Shown piece after piece: positions 39,058-47,230 of a DNA stretch of 64,000 nt. The notes under the pieces are model-generated. The model searched no databases. It saw only the letters and a list, made by a program, of their open reading frames with translations, and was not told the DNA's origin. This stretch comes from Streptomyces collinus Tu 365. GTDB lineage: Bacteria; Actinomycetota; Actinomycetes; Streptomycetales; Streptomycetaceae. The position numbers were made by a program, and so were the translations under genes. How positions within the stretch are numbered: the stretch's first letter is position 1; each line of letters starts with the position of its first letter. The stretch covers positions 2,365,535 to 2,429,534 of the forward strand of contig NC_021985.1 in NCBI RefSeq assembly GCF_000444875.1. The letters run 5' to 3'.

Positions 39058-40545
39058 ATGGCCGATCCCAAGGGGTTCATGAACACGCCGCGCCAGGAGT
39101 GGCCGCGGCGTCCCGTCGAGGAGCGGGTCCGGGACTGGGACGAGGTCTATGTTCCCGGGGCGCTGCTGCCGATCATCAGCAAGCAGGCGGATCGCTGCAT
39201 GGACTGCGGTATCCCGTTCTGCCACCAGGCCTGTCCGCTGGGCAATCTGATCCCGGAGTGGAACGACCTGGTGTCCCGGGAGGACTGGCGGGCGGCGAGC
39301 GACCGGCTGCACGCGACGAACAACTTTCCGGAGTTCACCGGGCGGCTGTGTCCGGCGCCGTGTGAGGCGGGGTGTGTGCTGGCGATCAACCAGCCGGCCG
39401 TGACCATCAAGAACGTGGAGTGTGCGATCGCCGACCGGGCGTGGGAGGACGGTCTGACGCCGCCGCGGCCTCCGGACCGGCTGTCGGGGAAGACCGTGGC
39501 GGTGGTGGGGTCGGGGCCGACCGGGCTCGCGGCGGCGCAGCAGCTGACGCGGGCGGGGCACACCGTGGCGGTGTACGAGCGGGATGACCGGATCGGGGGG
39601 CTGATGCGGTACGGGATTCCGGGTTTCAAGATGGAGAAGCACCATCTGGAGCGGCGGATCGAGCAGATGCGGGCGGAGGGCACGAGGTTCCGTACGTCGA
39701 CGGCGGTGGGGCGGGATGTGCCGGCGGACGAGTTGCGGGCGCGGTACGACGCGGTGGTGCTGGCGACGGGGGCCACGGCGTGGCGGGAGCTCGCGGTGCC
39801 GGGGCGGGAGCTGGCCGGGATCCATCAGGCGATGGAGTATCTGCCGCTGGCGAATCGGGTGTGCGAGGGGGATCTGGAGGTGTCGCCGCTGTCGGCGGCG
39901 GGGAAGCACGTGGTGATCGTGGGGGGTGGGGACACGGGGGCGGACTGTCTGGGGACGGCGGTGCGGGAGGGGGCCGCGTCGGTGACGCAGCTGGACATCT
40001 ACGCGCAGCCGGGTGGTGAGCGTGACGAGGACAGCGAGCCGTGGCCGACGTATCCGAAGATCTACCGGTTGTCGGCGGCGCACGAGGAGGCGCGGGATCT
40101 GCGGACGGCTCCGGCGGCGGACGCGGACGCGCGGTTGTTCGCGGCGTCCACGCTCCGTTTCGTCGGTGACGAGGGCGGGCGGGTGCGGTCGCTGCATCTG
40201 GTGGAGGTGGACGGGTCGCGGCAGCCGGTGGCGGGGACCGACCGTACGTTGCCGGCCGATCTGGTGCTGCTCGCGCTCGGTTTCTCGGGGCCCGACCGGG
40301 AGGACGGGCTGGTCGACCAGTTGGGGCTGGAGATGGTGCCGCGCGGCACGATCGCCCGGGACGGCGAGTTCGCGACGAACGTGCGTGGTGTGTTCGCGGC
40401 CGGGGACGCGGCGCGCGGGCAGTCGCTGATCGTGTGGGCCATCGCGGAGGGGCGGGCGGTGGCGGCGGCGGTGGACCGCTATCTGACGGGCGGTTCGCAG
40501 CTGCCGTCGCCGATCTCGCCGCACGACCGTCCGATGGTCGTGTAG
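39058..40545 (+). CDS. gltD: Glutamate synthase small subunit (GltD-like), no adjacent GltB
   Basis: This flavoprotein passes electrons from NADPH to the glutamate synthase large subunit, or acts as a stand-alone NADPH oxidoreductase. The 495 residues have N-terminal iron-sulfur cysteine motifs (CMDCGIPFCHQACPLGN and LCPAPCEAGC), an FAD-binding VVGSGPTGLAAAQ at about 150, and an NADPH-binding VIVGGGDTGADC at about 290. The C-terminal FAD motif is GVFAAGDAARGQSLIVWAI. No gltB lies in the window, so its partner must be encoded elsewhere or be absent. Confidence 0.94.
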   Translation: MADPKGFMNTPRQEWPRRPVEERVRDWDEVYVPGALLPIISKQADRCMDCGIPFCHQACPLGNLIPEWNDLVSREDWRAASDRLHATNNFPEFTGRLCPAPCEAGCVLAINQPAVTIKNVECAIADRAWEDGLTPPRPPDRLSGKTVAVVGSGPTGLAAAQQLTRAGHTVAVYERDDRIGGLMRYGIPGFKMEKHHLERRIEQMRAEGTRFRTSTAVGRDVPADELRARYDAVVLATGATAWRELAVPGRELAGIHQAMEYLPLANRVCEGDLEVSPLSAAGKHVVIVGGGDTGADCLGTAVREGAASVTQLDIYAQPGGERDEDSEPWPTYPKIYRLSAAHEEARDLRTAPAADADARLFAASTLRFVGDEGGRVRSLHLVEVDGSRQPVAGTDRTLPADLVLLALGFSGPDREDGLVDQLGLEMVPRGTIARDGEFATNVRGVFAAGDAARGQSLIVWAIAEGRAVAAAVDRYLTGGSQLPSPISPHDRPMVV

Positions 40546-40577
40546 CGGCGGGACGACCACGGATCCTCGAACCGGTC

Positions 40578-40615
40578 CTCACCTCGGGCGTCCGGGGGCG
40601 GGGTCCCGAGGTGAG
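40578..40615 (+). terminator. Hairpin after gltD
   Basis: CTCACCTCGGG (40578-40588) and CCCGAGGTGAG (40605-40615) form a perfect 11-bp stem with a 16-base G-rich loop, between convergent genes. There is no T-run. Confidence 0.55.
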
Positions 40616-40683
40616 CGTCCGGGGCGGGGTCCGGGGGCCGTTGCGAAGGATCGGAGCGAGCGGCCCGGGCCCCGCCGGTGGTG

Positions 40684-41028
40684 CTACGGCTTGCGGGCCA
40701 CCGCGGCGTAGCCGGGGATCACGCCGTCGTCCTGTCCGGGGACGGGTTCGCCGAGTTCGGGGTGCCAGGGGTGGACGATCTGGACGCCGGGGTCGGCCAG
40801 TTCCGGTCCGTCGAAGCCCTGGTGGGCGAGCCGGCGGGTGGCGCGGTGCGTGAAGGCGCGGTTGACCCGTGCCATGACGGGGACGCGGGGGTCGAGGGCC
40901 GGCATCTGCCGGCCCATCTCCTCGTCGTCGGGGTAGTTGTCCTTGCCGCCGAGGTACCAGTCGTACGTGCGGGCGGGGTGCGGTCTGCTGGTGTCGATCC
41001 CGACGGTTGCCGGGTCCCGCCCTGTCAT
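40684..41028 (-). CDS. Internally deleted DUF574 SAM-methyltransferase remnant
   Basis: The 114-residue product starts at ATG 41028 after GGGAG. It begins exactly like full-length Streptomyces DUF574 methyltransferases (IDTSRPHPARTYDWYLGGKDNY, split here as DTSRPHPAR and YLGGKDNY; then MARVNRAF). After about residue 67 it jumps to their extreme C-terminus (FDGPELADPGV, then GYAAVARKP). The SAM-binding core with the DIGTG motif, normally about 160 residues, is missing in frame. It cannot be an active methyltransferase by known rules. Upstream lies the decamer CAAGTGTTCA shared with the ATPase promoter of the same locus. Confidence 0.75.
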   Translation of the reverse strand: MTGRDPATVGIDTSRPHPARTYDWYLGGKDNYPDDEEMGRQMPALDPRVPVMARVNRAFTHRATRRLAHQGFDGPELADPGVQIVHPWHPELGEPVPGQDDGVIPGYAAVARKP

Positions 41029-41063
41029 GTGGCACTCCCTGGGCGTCTGACGCATCCGATGAT

Positions 41064-41073
41064 CAAGTGTTCA
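41064..41073 (+). promoter_or_regulatory. Decamer CAAGTGTTCA, possible operator
   Basis: The same ten bases occur at 42432-42441 in the promoter region of the ATPase gene. Here they lie upstream of the methyltransferase remnant and downstream of the DUF397 gene. A shared binding site for the XRE regulator is plausible but unproven. Confidence 0.4.
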
Positions 41074-41116
41074 GCAGGATGAGGAAGTTGTGCGCGTAGC
41101 AATCATCATGGGTGGT

Positions 41117-41371
41117 TCAGGAGAGGAGGAAGTCGGCCTCCCCCGCTTTGGCGCCCTCGATGAAGGCGGTCATCTCGTCGGTGGTGTAGATCAGCGCCGG
41201 TCCGTCCGGGTCGGTCGACTGGCGTACGGCGATGCGGCCGTCGGCGAGTTTCATCGCTTCCAGGCAGTTTCCGCCGTTGCCGCCGCTCCAGGGCTTGTGC
41301 CAGCCCTCGTTGCCCAACTCCCGCGCGGGCATGCCGTTGTAGACGTGACTGCGCGGCTTGATGCGGTCCAT
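41117..41371 (-). CDS. DUF397 small protein
   Basis: This 84-residue protein is the usual companion of WhiJ-like XRE regulators in Streptomyces, where such small proteins are thought to modulate the regulator. Recognisable parts are WHKPWSGGNGGNCLEAMKL, VAVRQSTDPDGPAL-like VRQSTDPDGPAL, and YTTDEMTAFIEGAKAGEADF at the C-terminus. Its ATG directly abuts the TGA of the regulator gene, so the two are co-translated. Confidence 0.93.
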   Translation of the reverse strand: MDRIKPRSHVYNGMPARELGNEGWHKPWSGGNGGNCLEAMKLADGRIAVRQSTDPDGPALIYTTDEMTAFIEGAKAGEADFLLS

Positions 41372-42232
41372 TCACAGCTCCTTGCGGAGATCCTGGAGGA
41401 TCTCCTTCGTGCGTTGCGCCGTGGCGGCCTGCGCCGCCATGCGGTCCATGACCTCCAGGTGGGTCGCCACCTCGGAGCGCGCGTCCAGGTAGACGGCGCC
41501 GGTGAGGTACTCGCTGTAGACCATGTCCGGGAGTTCCGACATGGCGAATCGGAACAGTACGAAGGGCCCGTAGGTGCCGGGGTGCGGTCCGTTGGCGAAC
41601 GGGGCGACCTGGAGTGTCACGTTGGGCAGGGTCGTGGCCTCGAGCAACTTGTCGATCTGCGCGCGCATCACGTCCGGTCCGCCGACCTGGCGGCGCAGGG
41701 CGGTCTCGTCCATGACGGCCCAGAAGCGGGGGGCGTCCGGGCGGGTGAGCAGGGCCTGCCGCTGCATGCGCAGGGCGACGTGCCGTTCGATCTCGTCGGG
41801 GCTGGTCTGGCCGATGGCGCCGGACGTGAGTACACCGCGGGCGTAGTCCTCGGTCTGGAGCAGGCCGGGGGCGAAGTGCGGTTCGTAGGAGCGGATGAGG
41901 GCGGCCGCGCCTTCCAGGCTGACGTACATGGAGAACCAGCCGGGCAGGATGTCGTGGAAGCGCTGCCACCAGCCGGGCCGGTTGGCCTCCTCGGCCAGTT
42001 GGACGAAGACCTCGGCCTCGCCGTCGGTGACTCCGTAGGCCTTGAGCAGGAGTTGGAGGTACGGGATCTTGAGGGCGACCTCGGCCGTCTCCATGCGGCG
42101 GATGGTGGCGGGGGCGACGCGGAGGACCTGGGCGGCTTCCTCGCGTTTGAGCCCGGCGCGTTCCCGCAGGTCCAGCAGGCGCCGGCCGAGGACGACCTGG
42201 CCCACGGTCGGCGCGGACCGCGGTTCGCTCAC
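41372..42232 (-). CDS. XRE-family regulator with DUF5753 domain (WhiJ-like)
   Basis: The 286-residue regulator starts at GTG 42232, which has GGAGGTGAG just upstream. Residues 10-70 form a helix-turn-helix (LLDLRERAGLKREEAAQVLR, then APATIRRMETAEVAL). The rest is the DUF5753 ligand- or partner-binding domain (YEPHFAPGLLQTEDYARGVL, DETALRRQVGG, FRFAMSELPDMVYSEYLTGAVY). The WhiJ group represses development in S. coelicolor and is relieved by small DUF397 partners; the adjacent DUF397 gene fits. The divergent ATPase gene completes the typical locus. Confidence 0.93.
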   Translation of the reverse strand: MSEPRSAPTVGQVVLGRRLLDLRERAGLKREEAAQVLRVAPATIRRMETAEVALKIPYLQLLLKAYGVTDGEAEVFVQLAEEANRPGWWQRFHDILPGWFSMYVSLEGAAALIRSYEPHFAPGLLQTEDYARGVLTSGAIGQTSPDEIERHVALRMQRQALLTRPDAPRFWAVMDETALRRQVGGPDVMRAQIDKLLEATTLPNVTLQVAPFANGPHPGTYGPFVLFRFAMSELPDMVYSEYLTGAVYLDARSEVATHLEVMDRMAAQAATAQRTKEILQDLRKEL

Positions 42233-42402
42233 GTTCTCACCTCCGACACAGCAGTCCGCTCCGGCAAAAAGAATCCGCACAGCCCTGCGGCGCCGTTCGA
42301 AGACTCTTTCGACTGTCCGGTGGGATCGTCGGGGGTCTCAATTGGCGCCGCGCGAGGTGCTGTTGCGAGCAGTGTGCCACGGTCCCTGACCGAGTCACAC
42401 CG

Positions 42403-42438
42403 CACTCTGCATTTTTCAGAGTGACACTTGCCAAGTGT
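42403..42438. promoter_or_regulatory. Two adjacent inverted repeats in the XRE/ATPase divergent promoter region
   Basis: CACTCTG-7 bases-CAGAGTG (42403-42423) is immediately followed by ACACTTG-C-CAAGTGT (42424-42438). Both are perfect and abut each other. The second contains most of the decamer repeated at 41064. They are candidate operators for the XRE regulator. Confidence 0.5.
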
Positions 42439-42463
42439 TCACGCCGGGGAGATAGTGGCAAGC

Positions 42464-43096
42464 GTGATTCCGTCCGCGCCCTTAGGAACAGACGCTGCCG
42501 CAGGCCGTCCCGGTCTCGGTACCGCAACGGGAGCAGCCCCAGGTGGGGGCGCTGCCGAGCGCCGGTTCCGCTTCGAGCTGGCCGCACATCCGGGTTCCCC
42601 CGCGCAGGCGAGACGCCTGACGCGTGCCCGGCTGACCGGCTGGTCGGTATGTGCGGACACCTGTGACACCGCGGCGCTGGTCATATCGGAACTGGTCACC
42701 AACGCGATCGTGCACACCGCGAGCAGTCGGGTGGTGTGCGAGCTGCACGACCACGACGACACGGTGCGCATAGCCGTTCGTGACGAGGGCTGTGCGCCCG
42801 GTGAGCCCCACCCGTCCCCGCAGCGGCCCGACGAGGAGCACGGGAGGGGGTTGCTTCTCGTCGACGCGCTGTGCCGGGCCTGGGGGGCCCAGGAACACGG
42901 GCCGGGGCTGTTGGTCTGGGCCGAGCTGGCCCGCCGGAGCGACGCGACCCGTGACGCTGCGGAGCCACGTAACGACCTGGGCTGGGGCGCCCGCCCCAAG
43001 CCGGACGGCCCGCCGCCCGGCCCGGGCGAGGAGGAGCCGGCCGAGGCCCGGCACGTGGCACCGCAGCGGCGGCACCCCGCCTGGGGGCAGCCGTGA
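42464..43096 (+). CDS. Histidine-kinase-like ATPase (anti-sigma-factor-like)
   Basis: This single-domain GHKL ATPase belongs to the RsbW/SpoIIAB-like group that is abundant in Streptomyces, often next to XRE/DUF397 genes. The N-box is ELVTNAIVHT, the G1 box RDEG and the G2 box HGRGLLLVDAL. The start is uncertain: GTG 42464 is 12 bases from GGGGAG, GTG 42455 only 3 bases; I chose the former (210 residues). A Pro-rich tail of about 55 residues follows the domain. Its stop overlaps the next gene by 4 bases. Confidence 0.85.
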   Translation: MIPSAPLGTDAAAGRPGLGTATGAAPGGGAAERRFRFELAAHPGSPAQARRLTRARLTGWSVCADTCDTAALVISELVTNAIVHTASSRVVCELHDHDDTVRIAVRDEGCAPGEPHPSPQRPDEEHGRGLLLVDALCRAWGAQEHGPGLLVWAELARRSDATRDAAEPRNDLGWGARPKPDGPPPGPGEEEPAEARHVAPQRRHPAWGQP

Positions 43097-43521
43097 ACGG
43101 CGTCGCCGATTCCGGCCGGCCGCTCGGCCTGGACACCTTGGTGCGCCTGGGCCGTCGGCAGCACGCGCCGGCCCCGGCGCGCCGCCTGCCGGTGCCCGAG
43201 GGCATGACCTCGCCGCTCGGCTGCGACGCCGTGGCGGTACCCGACCGTCTGGGGCCCCTGGTCGTGCCCCGGCTGCCGCGGGTCGGCTGTGTGTACACGG
43301 ACGGCGCGCGCTGGTGGTGGATCGTTCCGTCGGACTCCGACTACGCCCTGCCCTGGCCCGCACCCGCCCAGTACGCCCCGGGGGCTACGCTGCCCGCCGC
43401 GGCGCGTCTGATCCACCGCCCCGAGGGCACCGTGCCCTACACGCCGCCGATCCCCCTGTACCTGGCGCTGTGCCGGGTGACCGGGACGACTCCGGACTGG
43501 TCCCGGGGCATCTCGGCCTGA
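43093..43521 (+). CDS. Conserved Streptomyces hypothetical protein, coupled to ATPase
   Basis: I do not recognise a known domain in this 142-residue protein. It starts at GTG 43093, overlapping the ATPase stop by 4 bases. The middle is hydrophobic and aromatic (VGCVYTDGARWWWIVPSDSDY), followed by Pro-rich segments and a short C-terminal helix. There is no signal peptide. The tight coupling suggests it works with the ATPase, perhaps as its partner. Confidence 0.8.
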   Translation: MNGVADSGRPLGLDTLVRLGRRQHAPAPARRLPVPEGMTSPLGCDAVAVPDRLGPLVVPRLPRVGCVYTDGARWWWIVPSDSDYALPWPAPAQYAPGATLPAAARLIHRPEGTVPYTPPIPLYLALCRVTGTTPDWSRGISA

Positions 43522-43586
43522 CGCCGGCGGGAGGGCTGGGCGAAGGCGGGCGGGGGCCGGCGGCCTCGGCGTCCGCACCCGAATCC

Positions 43587-43772
43587 GTCGCCGCTCACGC
43601 CGTCCGTCGTCGCCGGGGCCGCATGCGTCGCCGCCGCACGTGCCATCCATAGCCGCTCACGCCTATCGTCGCCGCCCGTGCCGTCCATCATCGCCGGGGC
43701 CGCACACGTCGCCGCCGCACGTGCCATGCGTCGCCGCTCACGCCTACCGTCGCCGCCCGTGCCGTCCGTCGC
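43587..43772. repeat. 81-base tandem repeat (two copies plus a partial copy)
   Basis: Copies at 43611-43691 and 43692-43772 are nearly identical, starting CGCCGGGGCCGCA and containing GTCGCCGCCGCACGTGCCAT and CGCTCACGCC. A partial copy precedes them (43587-43610). The length is a multiple of three but no supported gene covers it. It fills the 340-base gap between the hypothetical gene and the small gene at 43861. Confidence 0.8.
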
Positions 43773-43860
43773 CCGTCGGGCCGTCCGTCGCTGTTCGGGC
43801 CGCCGCGACCTCGCGGCCGACCGGTGGCGCCCTGTCGCTGCGGCCCGGTCCGGCCGGGTC

Positions 43861-44037
43861 TCACTCGATGCCGTCGCCGCCGCGCACGATGACGAGGAAC
43901 GTGTCCGTCGCGAGGTCCATGACGACCTCGGCCGCCATGCCTTCGAGACGTCGAGCGTGCGCGAACTCCTCCGCGGGCCACGAGCCGCGCGGGCCCCCTG
44001 CGGAAAAGCGCTCGAGCACTGTTCGCCCGTTCACCAT
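43861..44037 (-). CDS. Small conserved protein of 58 residues
   Basis: This short reading frame has a strong ribosome site (GGAGGT, six bases before ATG 44037) and ends with TGA at 43861. The product starts MVNGRTVLERFSAGGPRGSW, continues with PAEEFAHARRLEGMAAEVVM, and ends DLATDTFLVIVRGGDGIE. Codon use is typical for the genome, with third positions mostly G or C. I know no function. There is no signal peptide. Confidence 0.75.
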   Translation of the reverse strand: MVNGRTVLERFSAGGPRGSWPAEEFAHARRLEGMAAEVVMDLATDTFLVIVRGGDGIE

Positions 44038-44257
44038 CTCGCACCTCCAGAAGCGTTGTACTTGAAGGAGTTAACGCTCTGGAGAGGGGAAACGCCTCGC
44101 TCGGTGACCCTACTGAGACCTTGTTGACACCCTTTCAGCGCGGACGGTGAGAATCCGTTCACCTTGGGACACGAACGATACGTTCAGCGACTGTTTCGCG
44201 ACCGTACGTCTCAGTCGTCCCACGCGTCTCACGGTCCACGCCGCCGCTACGGGCGTC

Positions 44258-44902
44258 TCAGTCGTCGTACTCGTCGTGGTACCGGACCGGCTCGCCACCG
44301 CGCGAGTCGCGGCCGAGCGCGGTGAGGTCGAGCAGCCCGGCGATGGCGCCGAGACCGTCGAGGCCGTCGTCGTGGACCGAGTAGGTGTGGAAGACCTGGT
44401 CGCGGTCGCGCAGGAAGCAGCTGAGACCCGGCCGATCGACCAGCTCCCCCGCGCGCTCCACCGTGGCCTCGAAGTCGCGGTTGAAGTCGCTGTGGCAGGA
44501 GGAGTACCAGGGCACCGCCCAGCCCATCCGCGCCTTGAACGGCAGGAGCCGGGTGAAGGGGGCACGGGAGACGGCCGCGAACGACGTGTCACGGGCGCGC
44601 AGATGGGCCAGGTGGCCGACCTGGTCGAGGAAGGCCGCGCAGCACGGGCAGCCCGTCTCCCACTCGGGGGCGAACATGAAGTGGTGGACGACGAGCTGGG
44701 TGCGGCCCTCGAAGAGGTCGAGGAGGGTGGCCTTGCCGTCGCCGCCCTCGAAGACGTACTCCGGGTCCACCTCGACCATGGGCAGCCGCCGCCGCTCGGC
44801 GCTCAGCACGTCGCGCGCCCGCCTGACCGTCTCCTCCTTGCGCAGCAACTCCTCGCGCGCCACGCGCCACTGCTCGCGCGTGACGATCTCCGGAAGTGAC
44901 AT
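44258..44902 (-). CDS. DUF899 thioredoxin-fold protein
   Basis: This 214-residue protein of the DUF899 family has a thioredoxin-like fold. The start is ATG 44902, with AGGAGG six bases upstream. Family features are LVVHHFMFAPEWETGCPCCAAFLDQ, split as LVVHHFMF and CPCCAAF (a C-x-x-C-like pair), SRAPFTRLLPFKARMGW and HTYSVHDDGLD near the end. Members are annotated as predicted dithiol-disulfide oxidoreductases without a confirmed substrate. The gap 44038-44257 shows no gene. Confidence 0.88.
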   Translation of the reverse strand: MSLPEIVTREQWRVAREELLRKEETVRRARDVLSAERRRLPMVEVDPEYVFEGGDGKATLLDLFEGRTQLVVHHFMFAPEWETGCPCCAAFLDQVGHLAHLRARDTSFAAVSRAPFTRLLPFKARMGWAVPWYSSCHSDFNRDFEATVERAGELVDRPGLSCFLRDRDQVFHTYSVHDDGLDGLGAIAGLLDLTALGRDSRGGEPVRYHDEYDD

Positions 44903-45100
44903 GGGTCCTCCTGTCCGACGGCCGGTGCGCAGTGGTGACCGGCGGCGCGGACGGAACTCATCGGCGTGCGGGGCCTCTTCCGGATTTTTTCTCTCCGCCG
45001 CTGCCGGGACGGCACCCGTACCCACTCCCCCCAGGTCTCGTCCGGCGCCGCCGCCGAGCCCGCAGTCGCCGCCGAGCCCGCAGTCGCCGCCTCGGGAGGC

Positions 45101-47044
45101 CTACGCGGCAGCCGTGCGCCGGTTCCCGAGCGACCGGGCGGTGGCGGACAGGCCGACCCGCTCGCCGCGCCGCTCCCATTCGTCGAGCAGTTGTTCCAGT
45201 TGCCGGGCGTGGTGCGGGGTGAGAAGGCCGGTGTCGTCGAGGTGCACGGCGCAAGCGGTGGTGGTGTCGACGAGGCGTTCGAGGACGGCGGCGACGTCGT
45301 CCGTGCCCTCGGTGTGCCGGGCGAGGGCGGGCAGTTCCGCGGCGGCGAGCGCGATCGCGGTGCGGGCCTCGGAGAGGGTGCGGTAGGCCTCGCGGCGCAG
45401 CACCCAGCGTTCGGCGCGGTCGTCGGACCCGCCCAGGACGTGCGCCAGATAGGCGTGCGCGGCGTCCCCGGCAGCGCCCAGTCTGGCGCGTACCCCGCCG
45501 CCGCGCCTGCCCGGCATCGGCAGGTGTCCCACGATCAGGACGATCGCGCAGGCCAGCAGCGTCTCCCCGATCCGGCTGACGGAGGCCTGGGCCTCGCCGC
45601 CGACCATGACCAGGGCGAGCACCAGGACGGTGCACACGGTGGTGAGGGCGGCGAAGTTCCGGGTGGAGACCGGGACGAGCGCCCCGCACACCGCCACGAG
45701 CACGACGAGCCCCTCCGGCCGCGGCAGCAGCGCGGCGAAGACCGCGAACACCAGGGCGCCGAGGACGGTTCCGGCCGCCCGGGCCAGCACGCGGGAGGCG
45801 AGCGGCCCGAGGTCGGGCTTGACGAGGAAGACGGCGGTGGCGGGCAGCCAGTACCAGTGCTGGTGCTGGCCGTACCAGCGGCTGTGGTGCAGGGCCTGGG
45901 CGACGGCTGCGCCCGCCCCGAAGCACAGCGCGACGCGCAGCCCGTACTCCCGCCCGCCGGTGCCCAACGCGGCCCGGACGGCCGCCCCGGCGTCGCGCCG
46001 CCGGGCGAACAGCCGGTGCCCGTCGCCTTCGGCGTGCCGTGTGCCGCGTACGCCCTGGGCCCGGTCGAAGGCGTCCGCGGCACGCAGCAGGGCGTCGTCG
46101 AGGGCGCGCAGGGCGGGCGCGGCGGGGGTCCCCTCGCGCGAGCGATGCCGAGCGTGGGGGAGGCCGGGTGCGGGCAGCGGACCGGTGCCCGTGTTGCCCC
46201 GGACGGCCGCTGCCAGTCGCCGGGGGCCCTGCGCGGCGCGCGCGGAGAGGGGCTCGCCCGCCCAGGCGAGGGCGGTGGCGGCTTCGGCGAGCGGCAGCGC
46301 GGCGGCGTACTGGGCGTGCAGCCGGCGCTCGGCCGCCGAGCTCGCCTGCCGGCGCAGCCGTGGCCCGGCGAGTGCGTCCTGGGCGTGGTCGAGTGCGGCG
46401 GTGAGGTCGGCCCGGCGGGCGGTGGCAGCCTCGCCGCCCACGGCGTCGAGCAGGGCGGCGACGGCGTCGTAGACGTCGGCGACCGCCTCGCGCTCACCGT
46501 CGAACCGGAAATCCCCGGTGAGCGACCCGGGGGTGGGCAGCGCGAGCCGCAGCAGGAGCAGCCAGCCCGCTCCGGCGAGGAAGGCGAGGGCCCGCTGCCA
46601 GCCGCTCTCGGCCGCCGGCATCCCGGCGCCCACGGCTGCCGTCACCAGCAGCTGGGTGCCCGCGGCGGAGGCGACGGGCCCGACCGCGCTGACGGCGCCG
46701 GCGACGAGCCCGAGCGCGGTCAGCAGCAGGGTCAGCGGCACGGCGGGCAGCCACTGCCCGGCGTACGTCCCCACGAGCAGCCCGAGGGCCCCGGCCAGTG
46801 CGGGCACCCCGAGCCGCCTGACGGAGGCCCGCCGGCTGCCGGGCCGGTCGTTGATGCCGACGAGCATCGCGGCGATGGCGGCCAGGACACCCATCGCGGT
46901 ACGGCCGTTGAGGACACCGGTGAGCAGGAGCGGCCCGGCGGCGAGCGCGCCCCGCGCCACCGCGCTCCACGGGACGGGACCGCGCTGGGTGCGCAGGGCG
47001 TGGGCGAGCCAGGGCGGCGGGGACAGTGCGGCGCGGCGCGACAC
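45101..47044 (-). CDS. FUSC-family membrane protein (aromatic acid exporter-like)
   Basis: This is an integral membrane protein resembling FUSC/YccS/AaeB exporters. From GTG 47044 (CAGGAG four bases upstream) it has 647 residues, with an N-terminal membrane block (about 28-170), a hydrophilic helical region (about 180-380) and a second membrane block (about 385-525) including LPATAVFLVKPDLGPLASRV, the FUSC signature. A C-terminal helical tail follows. The longer GTG 47119 lacks support. The substrate is unknown. The upstream gap 47045-47430 contains the 27-base tandem repeats. Confidence 0.88.
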   Translation of the reverse strand: MSRRAALSPPPWLAHALRTQRGPVPWSAVARGALAAGPLLLTGVLNGRTAMGVLAAIAAMLVGINDRPGSRRASVRRLGVPALAGALGLLVGTYAGQWLPAVPLTLLLTALGLVAGAVSAVGPVASAAGTQLLVTAAVGAGMPAAESGWQRALAFLAGAGWLLLLRLALPTPGSLTGDFRFDGEREAVADVYDAVAALLDAVGGEAATARRADLTAALDHAQDALAGPRLRRQASSAAERRLHAQYAAALPLAEAATALAWAGEPLSARAAQGPRRLAAAVRGNTGTGPLPAPGLPHARHRSREGTPAAPALRALDDALLRAADAFDRAQGVRGTRHAEGDGHRLFARRRDAGAAVRAALGTGGREYGLRVALCFGAGAAVAQALHHSRWYGQHQHWYWLPATAVFLVKPDLGPLASRVLARAAGTVLGALVFAVFAALLPRPEGLVVLVAVCGALVPVSTRNFAALTTVCTVLVLALVMVGGEAQASVSRIGETLLACAIVLIVGHLPMPGRRGGGVRARLGAAGDAAHAYLAHVLGGSDDRAERWVLRREAYRTLSEARTAIALAAAELPALARHTEGTDDVAAVLERLVDTTTACAVHLDDTGLLTPHHARQLEQLLDEWERRGERVGLSATARSLGNRRTAAA

Positions 47045-47230
47045 GGGGCTCCTGTTCGTACGAGGGCGGGAGATGTGCCTTCGGACGACGGTGGCCGGGC
47101 TGTGGTGTGCGACTTCCACGGTAGATCACGTCCCACACGCGAACGGGGCGGGCGTGTTTCGGTGAGGTGAAAGGTGGCGGGGAGGGGCGGGTTCTTCGTG
47201 AACGCAACGGGGCGCGGCGTGGGGCGATGA

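Noticed and set aside
43437..43727. Minus-strand frame through the 81-base repeats
   Set aside because: It overlaps the preceding gene and lacks a start site; composition is not protein-like.
44123..44147. Plus-strand TTGACA followed by TGAGAAT as a promoter
   Set aside because: There is no rightward gene downstream before the leftward DUF899 gene, and the spacing is loose.
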